Shown: positions 33,996 through 45,447 of the stretch, piece after piece
Position numbering within the stretch: position 1 is the first letter of the stretch
Layout: each line of letters begins with the position of its first letter
From: Malania oleifera
Taxonomy: Eukaryota > Streptophyta > Magnoliopsida > Santalales > Ximeniaceae
Assembly (NCBI RefSeq): GCF_029873635.1
Contig: NC_080417.1
Coordinates: 30,120,214 to 30,184,213 of the forward strand
Direction: 5' to 3'
Length of the DNA stretch: 64,000 nucleotides
The notes under the pieces: generated by a model
Told to the model about the DNA's origin: nothing
Database searches by the model: none
The model's input: only the letters and a program-made list of their open reading frames with translations
Made by a program: the position numbers and the translations under genes

Positions 33996-34944
33996 TGATT
34001 ACGCGTCAAAACTGCGTAATTGGGCATCTTAACCCGGGCTTTACGATTTATATTTTTAATTAAATGTCCAAAATTGTACAATATTTTAATAAAGTGCCAA
34101 AATCATCATTCTTGAACTTTATTGCACTATTTATGAAATTTTGGTAATTTTTTGTTGCAGGAAAAATCTTGGAAACCAAAACCAACACCTGTTTGTATTT
34201 CATGCATAACTTTTCCGTCCGAGCTCCAATCGAGACGATTCAAATTTTTGGAGAAAGAGAAAAGGATTATCTACAACTTTAGTGTTTTAAGTTTTGTGCG
34301 AAACAGGCTCCAGAAGAGTCATATTTGTGATGAACAGAGAATGAAAAAAAATAAAAAAATATAATAATTCAAGTCCTTTCAAACGGGCCGGGTCAGATTC
34401 ATCTTGGTTGGATCTGGGTCTAGGGCTTCCGCCCCCCTATCCTTTAAATTCCCTTCTCTTCCTCCCCCTACGCAGGCAGCCCGAGGGCTCCCCATTCTCT
34501 CCTTCTCTTCCTCTTCTTCTTCTTCTTTTTCTTTAATTTTTTTCTTTCTTTCAATCTTGTCTCTCTTCTCAGCTCTCTCTCTATCTTTCTCCTTCTTGTT
34601 CTCTCTTCTCCTCTCTCCTTCTTCCTCTTCTACTTTGTTCTCTCTTCCCTTAGCTCTGTCTCACCCTCTATTTCCCCTCTGTTCTTTGAGTTCTCCTCTG
34701 CTACACCAACTCCGGCAGCATCTTCAGTCCTGCAACTCAGCCACTGCACGAGCCTCCCATGCCCGTCACAGCCCAGCTTGCTGCAACTGCCTGCTGCCAG
34801 CAACCACACACAGCAGCAGGCTCTCTCTCCACAGCAGAGCATCACACACAACCAGCCCTGAAGCCCCAGCACAGCTGCAAACTCCACACCAGCTGGAACC
34901 CGAGCCATCCTCTCCAGCAGCAGCTTTAGCAAGCATCTTCCCAT

Positions 34945-35002
<58 letters not shown>

Positions 35003-35736
35003 TCTATTCTCTTTTAATATTGATATAGGATGGTATTTTTTTTTTTATTTGCTGAAGGTATTTAAAAAGTTTGGGTTTTGAATATTTAATTATCTTTGCA
35101 ATAGTTGATTGTTTAATTATTTGTTTTTTGTATTTTATTTTATTGGTAGATTTAGTTGGAAGTTCATATTTAATTACGCTTGGTTTCATATTTAAATTAG
35201 TTATTTTTTTCCAAGATTTAATTTTTTTTTTGATGTTCGGTTTAGTTAGGACCGGTTTTATCAAAGTTTGTATTTTTATTTTCTGTCATCGTTCTTTTTT
35301 TTTTTTATGTGTTGCATTTTGATTTGAGTTCTTGGTTTGTGTTAAAGTTCCATTTTTTAGTGCGTGTGTGTGTGTTTGATTGAGTTTCCATTGCATGTCT
35401 TAATTCCTTATTCGTAGTTGCCATCTTTAATAATGTATGTTTAGGTATTTCCTTAAGTAGATTAGGATTTCCAAACTTTTTTTTATTTAGTGAATGTTAG
35501 TTTTAGGGTTTTTAAATTACGTATCATTTAATTCATCAGAAATAAAATTGAACAACCTTGAAAACTCTGAATCTGAACTGAGTTCAGTAACCTTTTTGTT
35601 TTCGATTGGAGAAACATAAATTTTGAGATTAAAACGCATTCCCTGAGGAGACGATCTAGCCCTTGGGTTTAATATTACACGACAGAACTCCTATACTTGG
35701 GATAGCTCTCGAGCTGCTCATTTTTCGTGTGAGTCA
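33996..35736 (+). repeat. 3' LTR of element B
   Basis: 1741 bp, closely similar to 28715-30480; the difference is mostly microsatellite length. Confidence 0.93.
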
Positions 35737-35805
35737 CCCTATCATATGCCTTAGCCATGCCCACTTTGATCATTACATTTCCATCATTAGACTTCTTATG
35801 CAGAG
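35737..35805 (-). pseudogene. LINE ORF2, short RT fragment
   Basis: Only 69 bases. The minus strand encodes LHKKSNDGNVMIKVGMAKAY, then DRV. MAKAYDR matches the L1 RT motif usually written DMAKAYDRV; here Gly replaces the catalytic Asp (one base). It connects VHS at 57366 to DWDFLNL at 28714. Confidence 0.9.
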
Positions 35806-35885
35806 TGTAACGACCTGAAGAATAATGGCATTTAAATAATAAAAAGAAAGGGAAATGGAAACAGGAATAGAAGGAGGCAGTTGAT

Positions 35886-36113
35886 TTCGTCGACGAACAC
35901 AACGTTGCATTTTGGATGGGATAATCCCGAGAAATTTTCTAGGCCTTGTCGAAGAACACATGGGTTTCGTTGACGAGGGTTCTTTAGGATCTCGTCAACG
36001 AGAAGATACTGAGAGAGGATTTTCGGAAGCCTAAAATTCGTTGACAAGGGTTGAGGTTCTTTGATGAACTTTCTACAGGACTCGTCGACGAGGTGACGTG
36101 GCTCGTCGACGAA
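35886..36113 (+). repeat. Palindrome array in solo LTR A
   Basis: TCGTCGACGA near 35888, 36082 and 36103 is perfect; variants such as TCGTTGACGA and TCGTCAACGA lie between. The last two start 21 bases apart and end about 10 bases before the TATA box. Confidence 0.83.
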
Positions 36114-36121
36114 TCCCGCTA

Positions 36122-36188
36122 TATAAATAGGGTTAAACGTGATTTTTCAGTTCATTTTCTACGCAGAATCTCTCTCTCTCTCTCTCTC
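36122..36188 (+). promoter_or_regulatory. TATA box and CT-rich leader of solo LTR A
   Basis: TATAAATA at 36122-36129 followed by a CT run at about 36170-36188. Same order as in solo LTR C. Confidence 0.6.
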
Positions 36189-36739
36189 ATCCTTCGGTTC
36201 GTCCTCCTTCTCTCTAAGTTTTTGGGTCGGATTTCCGCCGGTTCGATGATCTAAAGCCACCACGACGCCCCTAGGAAAGTTCTTTGCAAGTCTGCCGGAG
36301 CGGATCGTCAGTGGGGCTGAGTTGGAAAACATCCCAAATCCTAGATAAGACTTTCAACTCAGTATTTGGCTATTTGACAATTGTAGGAAGTGCAGTATGT
36401 GTAAAAATACTGAACTTTAGTTCTGGGAAATGTTATTTTCAGAGTGTTCAACAGGGAACCCTGCGGGTGCAGGGCTGTTTGTTTTATGGGCTTTTTAGGA
36501 CTCAGGTAAGGGGATTAACTAAGCTAGTATTTTAAGAAAAGTATGTATATTATTATAACATTTGATTTCAGGGAAATAAATGTATTTATATATGATTTTA
36601 TATTTGGAAAAATACTGTTGAAAATGATGGTATGTTAAATATATGAAAAACCTGTTTAGTGTGGCATGAGTAGAAATTGTTATGAAATACTGTTCTCTGG
36701 GAATGTGTTAATGATACGGATTTTTATAATGAAAAATCG

Positions 36740-36797
36740 GCATACGGGCCGAGATTTTTATATATGTTTGCCAGCGTACGGGCCGAGCTATGTGTAT
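36740..36797 (+). repeat. Left part of the tandem repeat of solo LTR A
   Basis: Units with GTACGGGCCGAGCTATG about 36 bases apart, interrupted by element D and resumed at 56186-56350. Confidence 0.75.
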
Positions 36798-38450
36798 TGA
36801 CTCACTTCTAAAAATGAGTAGCACTAAGGCTATCCCAATTATAGGAGTTACGTTGTATAATAATTAGCCCAAATAGGCCAGATCGTCTCCACGGGAAACG
36901 CAGATTAGTTCTAAACTAGCGCAAAAAAGAAAAATAAGAAAATAAGAAAACAAATTTTACTGAACATGGTTCAGATTCAAAATCTTGGAGTTTTTGAGAT
37001 TTTCTGATGAAATTAAATGACGCAAAACCTAAAATATGAATCTAACACACATAAACCAATCAATAACTCACTAATTAAACACTCAAATAGTAAACCAAAA
37101 GCAAGAACCTCCCTAATCAGATTTAAATAAAGACAAACTAAACTTAAACCTCAACTATAACTTAAGAGTAATAAGCCGACTCAACACAATGCTATGAATA
37201 AACTAAATGAACGTAAACTATGACTCAACTAGATGAATGCAAACTAACTTAAACAATAAATAAAGCTCAACTAAATAAATAAACTAAACCTAACAATAGA
37301 TAAACTCAAACAACTCTTAAGTAAAAATGACTAAATTTAAACTAATGAAGGCTCCAGTAAGATATTTAAAATGACCTAGAGTAAAATAATTAAAAAACTC
37401 AAACTAATAGAAAACTCCAACAAAATATTTAAAATGATATTAAAATGAAAAAGAAATTAAACAGTAAGGTGCTAACAGAATATTTAAAATGATATTAAAG
37501 TAAAAAAATGCAACTAAAATAATAACAAGGTATTTAAAAAAAAATGACAATGAAGTAATCTAATACAAATAAATGATAACAAAGGAGAGATAGAGAAAAA
37601 AATAAACTCAACAATACTTATCCAATGGATTAATCAACAGGAACTCAACATTAAACTATTCATTAAAAACAATAAAGTGCACAAACAACTAAACAAATTA
37701 AAATAGAGAGAGAGAGAGAGAGAGAGTAATGAAGATGGTGACCATAGAGTATAGAGCTACTGCGCACACAGTTGCCTGCTCTGCTGTGGCGCGCTTCCCA
37801 GGAAAAGAAGACCCTAGCTGCCCCTTTTCTCCCAAGCCTACGACTGCCCTCCTTTCTCCCAAAGCTTACGGCTGCCCCCTCAAAACCTAAAAAAAAAAAA
37901 ACCCCTAAAACCGTAAGGAAAATAATAAACTAATAAAGCCTGCCCAAAAAGCAACCTAAGCCCACACTTTTTGACTTTTCAAACTTTACTTCCCAATCCA
38001 AATTTGGCTCCAATTTGGCACACAAGCCTAATTCACGCATTTCTTCCTTAGATTGCATGGGTAGGTCACATCAGCCCCAAAAGCCACTCAAGCTCACAAT
38101 TGTTGATTTTCCCATTCATTAAAGCCTCATCCCAGCTTGCAATTCGGCCTTGAGCTCCAGCAACCCCTTTTGAGATCCAACTCAGATGGCTTCTTGCAAT
38201 TGCATGCCCATCTACGATTCACGCAATATTATTTTTTTTTCTTTTTGATTCTTCTTTAATTGTCCACGAAAGTCCTGCAATAATTAAATATAAAAATTCA
38301 TAAATTCTCGGCAAGAATAGGATAGTTATCGTAAAATTATCTAATGGGCTCACTAATTAAAATATGAGACATAATCAGACATTTAAGTGAAATTGTAATA
38401 TTAAATTAATAATTTTAAACACCTAATTATGCACTTTTGATGTATAATCA
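36798..38450 (-). repeat. 3' LTR of element D
   Basis: 1653 bp. It contains about 435 bases (near 37540-37980) absent from the 5' LTR, including a GA microsatellite at 37704-37726. Confidence 0.92.
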
Positions 38451-38466
38451 CACCCCCCAACTAACG
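38451..38466 (-). promoter_or_regulatory. Polypurine tract of element D
   Basis: The minus strand reads CGTTAGTTGGGGGGTG next to the LTR, almost identical to that of element B. Confidence 0.88.
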
Positions 38467-39689
38467 TTTTGTTAGTCCCTAACAAATAACGTGAATGCAA
38501 ACAAACCAGGGGAAAAGCAACTAAAATTCCAATACTTATGAAAATTACATGCCATGAAATATGCTTAATGAGATTAGGAACATAGGACATAGATTAATCC
38601 AAGTTACGTCTCAACTGGAAGATTTATACACCATTTAGTAAAACAACAAAGGTAATGAAGTGTAACAAAGCTTATGTGTACAAGAGAGGATCAGAGTTCC
38701 AAGATTGACCACCAGCAAACATTAACGGTTTTAAACACAATCAATTAGTCTGAGACAACTGTACGGTTTTACTCTAATTCAAAACCATTATACTGGCGGC
38801 TTTCACACAATTACACTTTAAAAGGCACCCACTTTTTTTGTTTAGTTAGGACCCCGGTAGTAAGTAGCTGTTTCCAGTGCATGAATATACAAAGGTGGCT
38901 TTCACGCTACTACACTTTAAAAGTACCCACGTTTTTGTTTAGTTGGGGCCTCGGTAATAGGTAGCCATTTTCAATACTCAATTGTTTTCCTCTTTTTTTG
39001 ATTTTTTTTTCTTTTTCTTCTTTTTGCAACTGATCCCTGACTTGTTTCTTGTTTTCATTTGCTTCAAACTTTTTTTTTTTCTAAGCCATTAGGATATGGT
39101 TCATTAGAGTCCCAAACAACTGAAGTGCATATCAACCAGAAATGGTGTAAGGTAGTCTTTTTAAGTCTTCTAACCTGTGTAGTGTGTGTAGCAAGATTTT
39201 CAACATCCTTCTCTTGGTTACAACTAAATGAAATGGATAAAACTCTCATTTGATTCAAACTTTGATTGCACTACATCCTACTTGTTCCATATCCTCAAAA
39301 AGAAAAAAGAAAGAAAATTTGGGCAAGTAACGTTCACAAATAAGGAATTCAGCATGCTCTGAGTTCAATACCAGTATTTCCCAAAAGGTGGGCCTAACCA
39401 ACATGCAAACATCTATAATATGCAAATATCACATTAAAACTCATTAAGTGAAAGCACACTATTAGGGCATGCAAATTCTCTCCCCCCAACTAAAATGAAA
39501 CATTGTCCTCAATGTGAAAGCATACGGGAAAAGGGAAAAGATATGCATAGGGGAAAAAAACTAACAGAAAAAAAAAAAAAAAAGAACAATAGAGAGTCAC
39601 AATCAACAAAAATAGTAGAAAAGTAAAAAAAAAGATGCAAATAAGAAAAAATAAAATGAAAAGAAAAAGAAAAGAGTAAACGAGAAAGG
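38467..39689. other. Non-coding region of D between integrase and 3' LTR
   Basis: No ORF with recognisable content. The internal purine box lies at 39480-39517 (minus strand GAGGACAATG then TTAGTTGGGGGGAG). A direct repeat of CGGCTTTCAC/ACACTTTAAAAG segments occurs near 38790-38830 and 38890-38935. Confidence 0.7.
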
Positions 39690-41039
39690 TCAGAAGACTC
39701 CCCCGGGGTCTTGCAGAAGTAAGACCTCCTCATGTGGATCGAATGGAGTCATGAAGGGCTTGACATGCTGGCCATTGACTGTGAAGCTGTTGCCATTCTT
39801 CGGATCTACAATTTTTATCGTGCCATGGGAATGAACTTTTTCAACGATGTACGGACCACCCCACCGGGATTTTAGTTTCCCAGGAAACAGATGCAATCTA
39901 GAGTCATAGAGAAGCACTTGCTGAGTAGGGAAAAATTGTTTGTCTTTGATTTTTCTGTCATGTAGCCACTTCATCCGCTCCTTTGCTAAGCGAGCATTGT
40001 AGTAGGCTTCCCTCCTAGACTCTTTAAGTTCACATACCTGCAATTTCCTTAAATCCTTGGCATCATCAAATGAAAAGTTCATCTGTTTTATAGCCCATAA
40101 AGCACGATGCTGAATCTCAACAGGTAAATGACATGCCTTACCATAAACTAACCTGTAGGGAGACATCCCTAAATTCGTTGTAGTTCGGTAGGCCCAAAGT
40201 GCATTAAAAAGTTTTTTCTGACCAGTCTTTTCGATTAGGACGCACCGTTTTCTCAAGTATGATTTTAATCTCTCTATTAGCCAACTCAGCTTGACCATTA
40301 GTTTGAGGGTGATATGGAGTAGAGACCTTATGGGTCACTCCATACTTTTGCATGAGTTTTTCAAACGGTTTGTTACAAAAGTGCAACCCTCCATTACTAA
40401 TGATCGCCTTAGCATGCTAAAACATGCAAATAACTCCTTGAGAAAACGAATAACAACCCTGTGGTCACTTGTTCTACAAGGTATAGCTTCTACCCATTTT
40501 GAGACGTAATCCATAGCAACTAAAATGCAAGAATGCCCAAAAGAGTTTGGGAATGGTCCCATAAAATCAATCCCCCAACAGTCAAAAATTTCAAGAGTTA
40601 AAATGGGAGACATAGGCATTTCATTCTTTGCTGTGATTTTCCTTAATTTTTGACAAGCCTCACAGGTTTTACAAAAATTTTCAACATCTTTGAACATAGT
40701 AGGCCAATAGAGTCCACTTTGCAAAATTTTTAAAACAGTTTTCTTTGCAACAAAGTGGCCTCCACATGCTCCACTATGACAAAAATGCATCACAGAAGTA
40801 AATTCATCATCGGGCACACATCTGCGAACCAATTGATCAGAACAATATTTAAATAGATATGGATTATCAAAATAGTAGTGTCGTACCTCTGCAAGGAACT
40901 TACGCTTGTACTGAGTTACCCAATGGTCTGGCATTTGGTCGGTGACAAGGTAGTTCACAATATCAGCAAACCAAGGAGCGTGCAACACTGCAAAAAGATG
41001 CTCATCAAGAAAATCATCATTTAAAGGGGAAAGGGACAC
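39690..41039 (-). pseudogene. pol: Element D integrase
   Basis: Zinc region: [15 protein letters not shown] and [10 protein letters not shown]. First catalytic Asp in [13 protein letters not shown]. The second catalytic position reads [14 protein letters not shown], Asn in place of Asp (one G-to-A change). Glu lies in [16 protein letters not shown]. Compensating frameshifts flank 40204-40386. The C-terminal part has LWAYRTTTNLGMSPYRLVYG and LKSRWGGPYIVEKVHSHGTI, typical of Athila and related gypsy integrases. The frame ends DPGGVF at 39690. Confidence 0.9.
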
Positions 41040-41054
41040 AAATATATAAGGTAG

Positions 41055-42330
41055 CTACAAACGAGAAAAATGGTCAGCTACAACATTTTCTACTCCCTTT
41101 TTATCTCGAATGGTGATGTCAAACTTTTGAAGAAGTAGAATCCATCTGATTAACCTGGGCTTAGCATCTTTTTTTTCCAACAAATATTTCAACGCAGAAT
41201 GATTAGTGAAAATAATAACAGGAGATCCAATGACATAAGAGCGGAATTTTTCTAAGGCAAATACAACAGCCAACAACTCCTTCTCAGTGATGGTATAATT
41301 TTTCTGAGCATCATTCAAGGTACGACTTGCATAGTAGATGACAAAAGGCTTGTTATCAACTTTTTGACCAAGAACGACCCCAAGAGCGAAATCACTACCA
41401 TTAGTCATAATCTCAAATGAAAAATCCCACCGAGGGGGTTGCATAATGGGTGTCATGGTCAAATATTTTTTTAGTGTCTCAAAAGCCTATTGGCATGCAG
41501 CAGTCCATAAAAATTCAGTCTCAGTTTGCAATAAAGAACACAATGGTTTAGCAATACTACTGAAATTTTGAATGAAATGCCTATAGAAGCCAGCATAGCC
41601 AAGGAAAGAACGAATATCCCTCACTGTCTTAGGGACAGGTAATTGGGAAATCAATTCTACCTTGGCTCTGTCAACCTCTATGCCATGCTCAGAAACTAAA
41701 TGGTCAAGTACCAAACCACTACTTACCATAAACTGACACTTTTTCCAATTCAACAACAAGTTCTTTTCTTCACATCTTTTTAGGATAACAGTCAAAATTT
41801 TCAAATAGGTATCAAAAGATTTACCAAACACATAAAAATCATCCATAAAAATTTCACACATCTCATCTAACATGTCAGAGAAAATACTCATCATGTAGCG
41901 CTGGAAAGTAGCGGGTGCATTGTATAATCCGAATGGCATCCTGTGAAAAGCGTAAGTACCAAAGGGGCAAGTGAAGGTGGTCTTCTCTTGATCCTCTGGT
42001 GCTACGAAAATTTGATAATACCTAGAAAAATCATCCAAAAAACAATAAAAAGCATTACCAGCTACTTTTTTGAGTATCTGATCTAGGAAGGGTAACGGGA
42101 AGTGATCTTTTCGGCTAATCGAATTTAATTTACGATAATCAATGCACATTCTCCAACAAATTACTTTCCTAGATGGGATCAACTCTTCACTAGCATTCTT
42201 AATGACAGTCAAACTAGATTTTTTTGGTACTACCTATGTTGGGCTTACCCACTTGCTGTCGTAGATGGGATAGATGATATCAGAAGCTAATAGTTTTAGC
42301 ACTTCTTTCTTTACCACCTCTTTCATGGTT
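41055..42330 (-). pseudogene. pol: Element D reverse transcriptase and RNase H
   Basis: RT motifs in order: WRMCIDYRKLNSISRKDHFP, FLDDFSRYYQIFVAPEDQEK (the family usually has GYxQI), FTCPFGTYAFHRMPFGLYNA, catalytic IFMDDFYVFG, and IRSFLGYAGFYRHFI. RNase [31 protein letters not shown], then [12 protein letters not shown] stops at 42234, 41487 and 41055 all fall where Gln is expected, for example in SPT-stop-VVPKK. One frame is kept over the whole stretch. Confidence 0.9.
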
Positions 42331-43490
42331 GGATTCAATCTCCGCTACGCATCACGAACTGGCCTTGCATCTCCTTCTAGAAATATGTTGTGAGTACAGA
42401 TTGTAGGATCAATACCCTTGATGTCTATAATAGTCCAACCTATCGCTCCTCGATGCTGCCTCAATACTTGCATTAACTCAGTTTCTTGCTTCAAAGTAAG
42501 ATGAGAAGAAATTTCCACAAGGAATGTGCCCTCATCTGGGCCTAGAAAAACATATTTCAAGTCTTCAGGTAGTGGCTTCAACTCAAATATAGGGACTTCT
42601 TCTTCTGATGACTTCATGACTTCTGGTAAGTCAAAAACTTCAAAAGTTGGCTTACGCCAACTACTTATATAACCTGCATCTAACAACTGAGGGGAACCAT
42701 CTATCTCCGTGCACTGCCCCTTAGTTTCTGTCAACTCTTTAGACGAAGGAACTGTCTCATCAAAAACATCAAGTTGCTTGGGAGAATCATTCTTAAATGC
42801 ACTGTCAGAACCAAACACTGATAACAACTCTGAAATATCAAAATCATCTATCACATCAACTGCACGTACCTCAGACTTATCACAACCACTAGGCATCTTG
42901 CAAGCATTGAACACGTTCATCTCCAATGTCATATTCCCGAGTGTGAGCTTCAGCACTCCACTTCGACAATTGGTCAACGCATTGGAGGTAGTAAGGAATG
43001 GGCGTCCAAGTATGACAGGTGCCTGGGAAATGGTAGAGATAGGCTGCTGTATATCCAAAACCACAAAGTCCACCGAGTACTAGAATTTGTTGACTTGAAC
43101 CAATACATCCTCAATAACACCCCGTGGTACCTTCATTGATCTGTCAGCCAACTATAGCACAATGGAGATCTTCTTCAGCTCACCTAACCCCAACTGCTCA
43201 TATATTGAAAAATGGTAGCAAGTTCACACTATTCCCCAAATCAAGTAGAGCTCTTCCAATGCAAGATTCACCGATCATAATGGAGATGGTAGGAGAACCA
43301 GGATCTTTGATTTTCTGAGGAGTTTCACTCAATATCAATGCACTAACCTACTCTGCCAAGAAAGCCTTCTTCTTTACATTTAATTTCCTTTTCATTGTGC
43401 ATAAGTCCATTAAAAATTTCGCATACGAAGGAACCTGCTAAATGGCATCCAGAAGTGGGATATTGATTTTCACCTGCTTGAAGATCTCCT
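42331..43490 (-). pseudogene. pol: Element D protease and linker
   Basis: Protease: ALLDLGNSVNLL, where Athila-type proteases usually show DLGAS, then YEQLGLGELK and QAPVILGRPFLTT. A 1-base insertion in a T-run near 43207 shifts the frame inside the protease. TAG stops lie near 43489, 43436, 43349, 43153, 43080 and 42345. The acidic linker (42345-42900) carries VFDLPEVMKSSEEE and LKPLPEDLKYVFLG, the typical Athila segment before RT. Confidence 0.85.
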
Positions 43491-45231
43491 AAATATCAGT
43501 ATGGTATTTGTTCTTTTGACCAGCTATCAACCTCTGGGGATAGGGTACCACAGGTCGGTACTCCTTACTAGTCTCGACCTCCACATCAACTGACTTCTTC
43601 AATTCTTGGCTTACTTCCTCTGGTTTCTCTTGGGCCACGTCTGACTCCACTGCAACTTCTGGTGCCGAGGCAACTGTTTGCCTCTTAGTAAATATCTCAG
43701 GTCGAGGGACTTCCTTCCCACTTCTCAAAGTAATGACGGCCTTTTCCGTATCAATAGAATCCCCTGAAACATTATGCACTGGCAGTTGTTGTTGCCGATA
43801 TACCTGAGGATTAGGCTGAGGCTGCACTGGAAATTTTCCCTTCTCTAAGGTACTTAACTGTGTACTGATCTTATTAATGGCGTATCACAGTTCATTGTTA
43901 GTTGTGGCCTGAATTTGCATGAACTGCTGAAGAGTATCCTCAAGAGACCTTTTTGGTGGAATGGGTGCAACATTAGATGGAAACCTTGAAGGTGAGTAGT
44001 GTTGAGAAATCGGATGTGGCCGATATGGGTGCTGAAACTATGGTGTAAAGGACTAGGGAGGCTGCTGAAACTGTGAAGAAGATTGACCAGCCTGATCATT
44101 CCTCCATGAAAAATTTGGGTGATTCCTTTATCCTGGATTGTAAGTGTTTGAGAAGGGCTGATTGGGAGCTCTATTAACCCAATTTGTTGACTGGATCTTA
44201 TCAGACCTACTCTCCTGCACTACCGTCATGATCGGACAATCCTGGGCCTTATGGCTAGAGTCGGCACATAGAGAGCACACCTCAATTGATTTTGCCGCTT
44301 TCACCTTCTCTAACTCCATAACCTCTACCCTCCTAACTAATGCAGCAATACGAGCCTGGATATCAGTTTCCTCCTTTATCTCATATCTACCTCCACCACC
44401 AATTGCCCTGAGAGGTTGCACTGCCATTAGTGCCCGATCAGATTGTGTATTCCACTGTTGTGCACTTTCAGCTAAGTAATCATAGAATGCTAGTGCCTCA
44501 TCTAGTTCCTTACTGAAGAACTCCCCATTACACATAGTCTGAACAAACTGCTTACAATCAGAAGTGAGGGCAGCATAGAAATAATTTACCAGCCTCCAAG
44601 ACTCAAACCCATGATGCGGAAAAATATTAATCAGCTCTTTGAACCTTTCCCAACAAGCCTGAAAAGTCTCATCGCCTCTCTGCATAAACTGCCTGATTTG
44701 CTCCTGTAGGAATTGGGTTCTCTAAAAAGGAAAAAATTTATGTAAGAACTCACGTTGCATGTCAGTCCAATCAGAAATAGAGTTAGGTCTTAGAGAATTA
44801 AACCAGATCTTCGCTTTATCCTTCAAGGAAAAAGGAAATAAACGAAGCTTAATGTATTCATCAATTCCTGCTCTAGTAATGAAGGTAGTACATGCCAACT
44901 TAAAATCGGTCAGATGCTGGTAAGGACTCTCAGAATCCATCTCGTGGAACTGAGGTATTACTGACAACATACCATGCTTAATGGTGAAATTCGGTGCATT
45001 ATTTGGCAAAGCAATGCAGGATGGTGTAGTGGTGCGTGTAGGCTGCAAAAAGTCTTTCAAAGTGCGAGGTGCAGGTGGAGGTTCAGCCATGGTTTCCTCA
45101 AAATTCTCTTCAAAAAGATCACTCAAATCAATTTTAATGTCCTCACTTACAATAGAAATAGGAAACCTACTACCTGTATTAGGTGACAGTTTGTATAACC
45201 TATGTGAAATGTCTCTAACCCAAGGCATCAA
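43491..45231 (-). pseudogene. gag: Element D gag
   Basis: The likely start is the ATG of MAEPPPAPRTLKDFLQPTRT near 45092; an in-frame ATG 45 codons upstream is also open. Retrotrans_gag region: YQHLTDFKLACTTF, IWFNSLRPNSISDWTDMQRE and ACWERFKELINIFPHHGFES. A zinc knuckle, CSLCADSSHKAQDC, lies near 44260. TAG stops at 44722 and near 44050 and 44040, TAA near 44127 (Trp expected) and TGA near 43887 (Arg expected) interrupt one continuous frame. The linker motif TLRSGKEVPRP is at about 43720. Confidence 0.88.
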
Positions 45232-45314
45232 ATATCAACCCAAACAGCAGACAGTCACCAACATAGTAGCAGTCAAACATGATCAAAAAAATTTTTGCTT
45301 TTTTTTTTTTTGAA

Positions 45315-45316
<2 letters not shown>

Positions 45317-45346
<30 letters not shown>
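45317..45346. repeat. (AT)n microsatellite in leader of D
   Basis: About 15 AT units between the 5' LTR and gag of element D. Confidence 0.95.
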
Positions 45347-45423
45347 TTTTGTTTTGTTTTTTTTAAATTATGAGAAAAATCAAAAGAAATGGAGAAACAG
45401 TAGATTAAAACTAATTCTGGCAC

Positions 45424-45445
45424 TCCTCGGCAACGGCGCCAAAAA
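45424..45445 (-). promoter_or_regulatory. Primer binding site of element D
   Basis: The minus strand reads TTTTTGGCGCCGTTGCC, two bases from the 5' LTR; same as in element B. Confidence 0.88.
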
Positions 45446-45447
45446 CT

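Larger units (their letters stand above)
28715..35736 (+). mobile_element. Element B, Athila-like gypsy element lacking pol
   Basis: 7.0 kb with LTRs 28715-30480 and 33996-35736, ends TGATTACG...GAGTCA, and perfect duplication CCCTA (28710-28714 and 35737-35741). The primer site TTTTTGGCGCCGTTGCC and gag resemble element D. The 3.5-kb internal region has gag and a following frame but no protease, RT, RNase H or integrase motif, so it is a non-autonomous derivative. The polypurine tract TTAGTTGAGGGGTG matches that of D, so enzymes of a D-like relative could have mobilised it. That is inference. Confidence 0.9.

Noticed and set aside
34404..35081. Plus-strand ORF of 225 codons in the 3' LTR of B
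   Set aside because: Ser/Leu-rich translation of CT-rich LTR sequence with a microsatellite; the matching 5' LTR frame is different and broken.
43500..45231. Many in-frame TAG codons as evidence of stop-codon recoding
   Set aside because: They are spread over all domains, occur with other loss-of-function changes (Asp to Asn in integrase, a frameshift in protease), and fit methylation-driven decay better than programmed readthrough.
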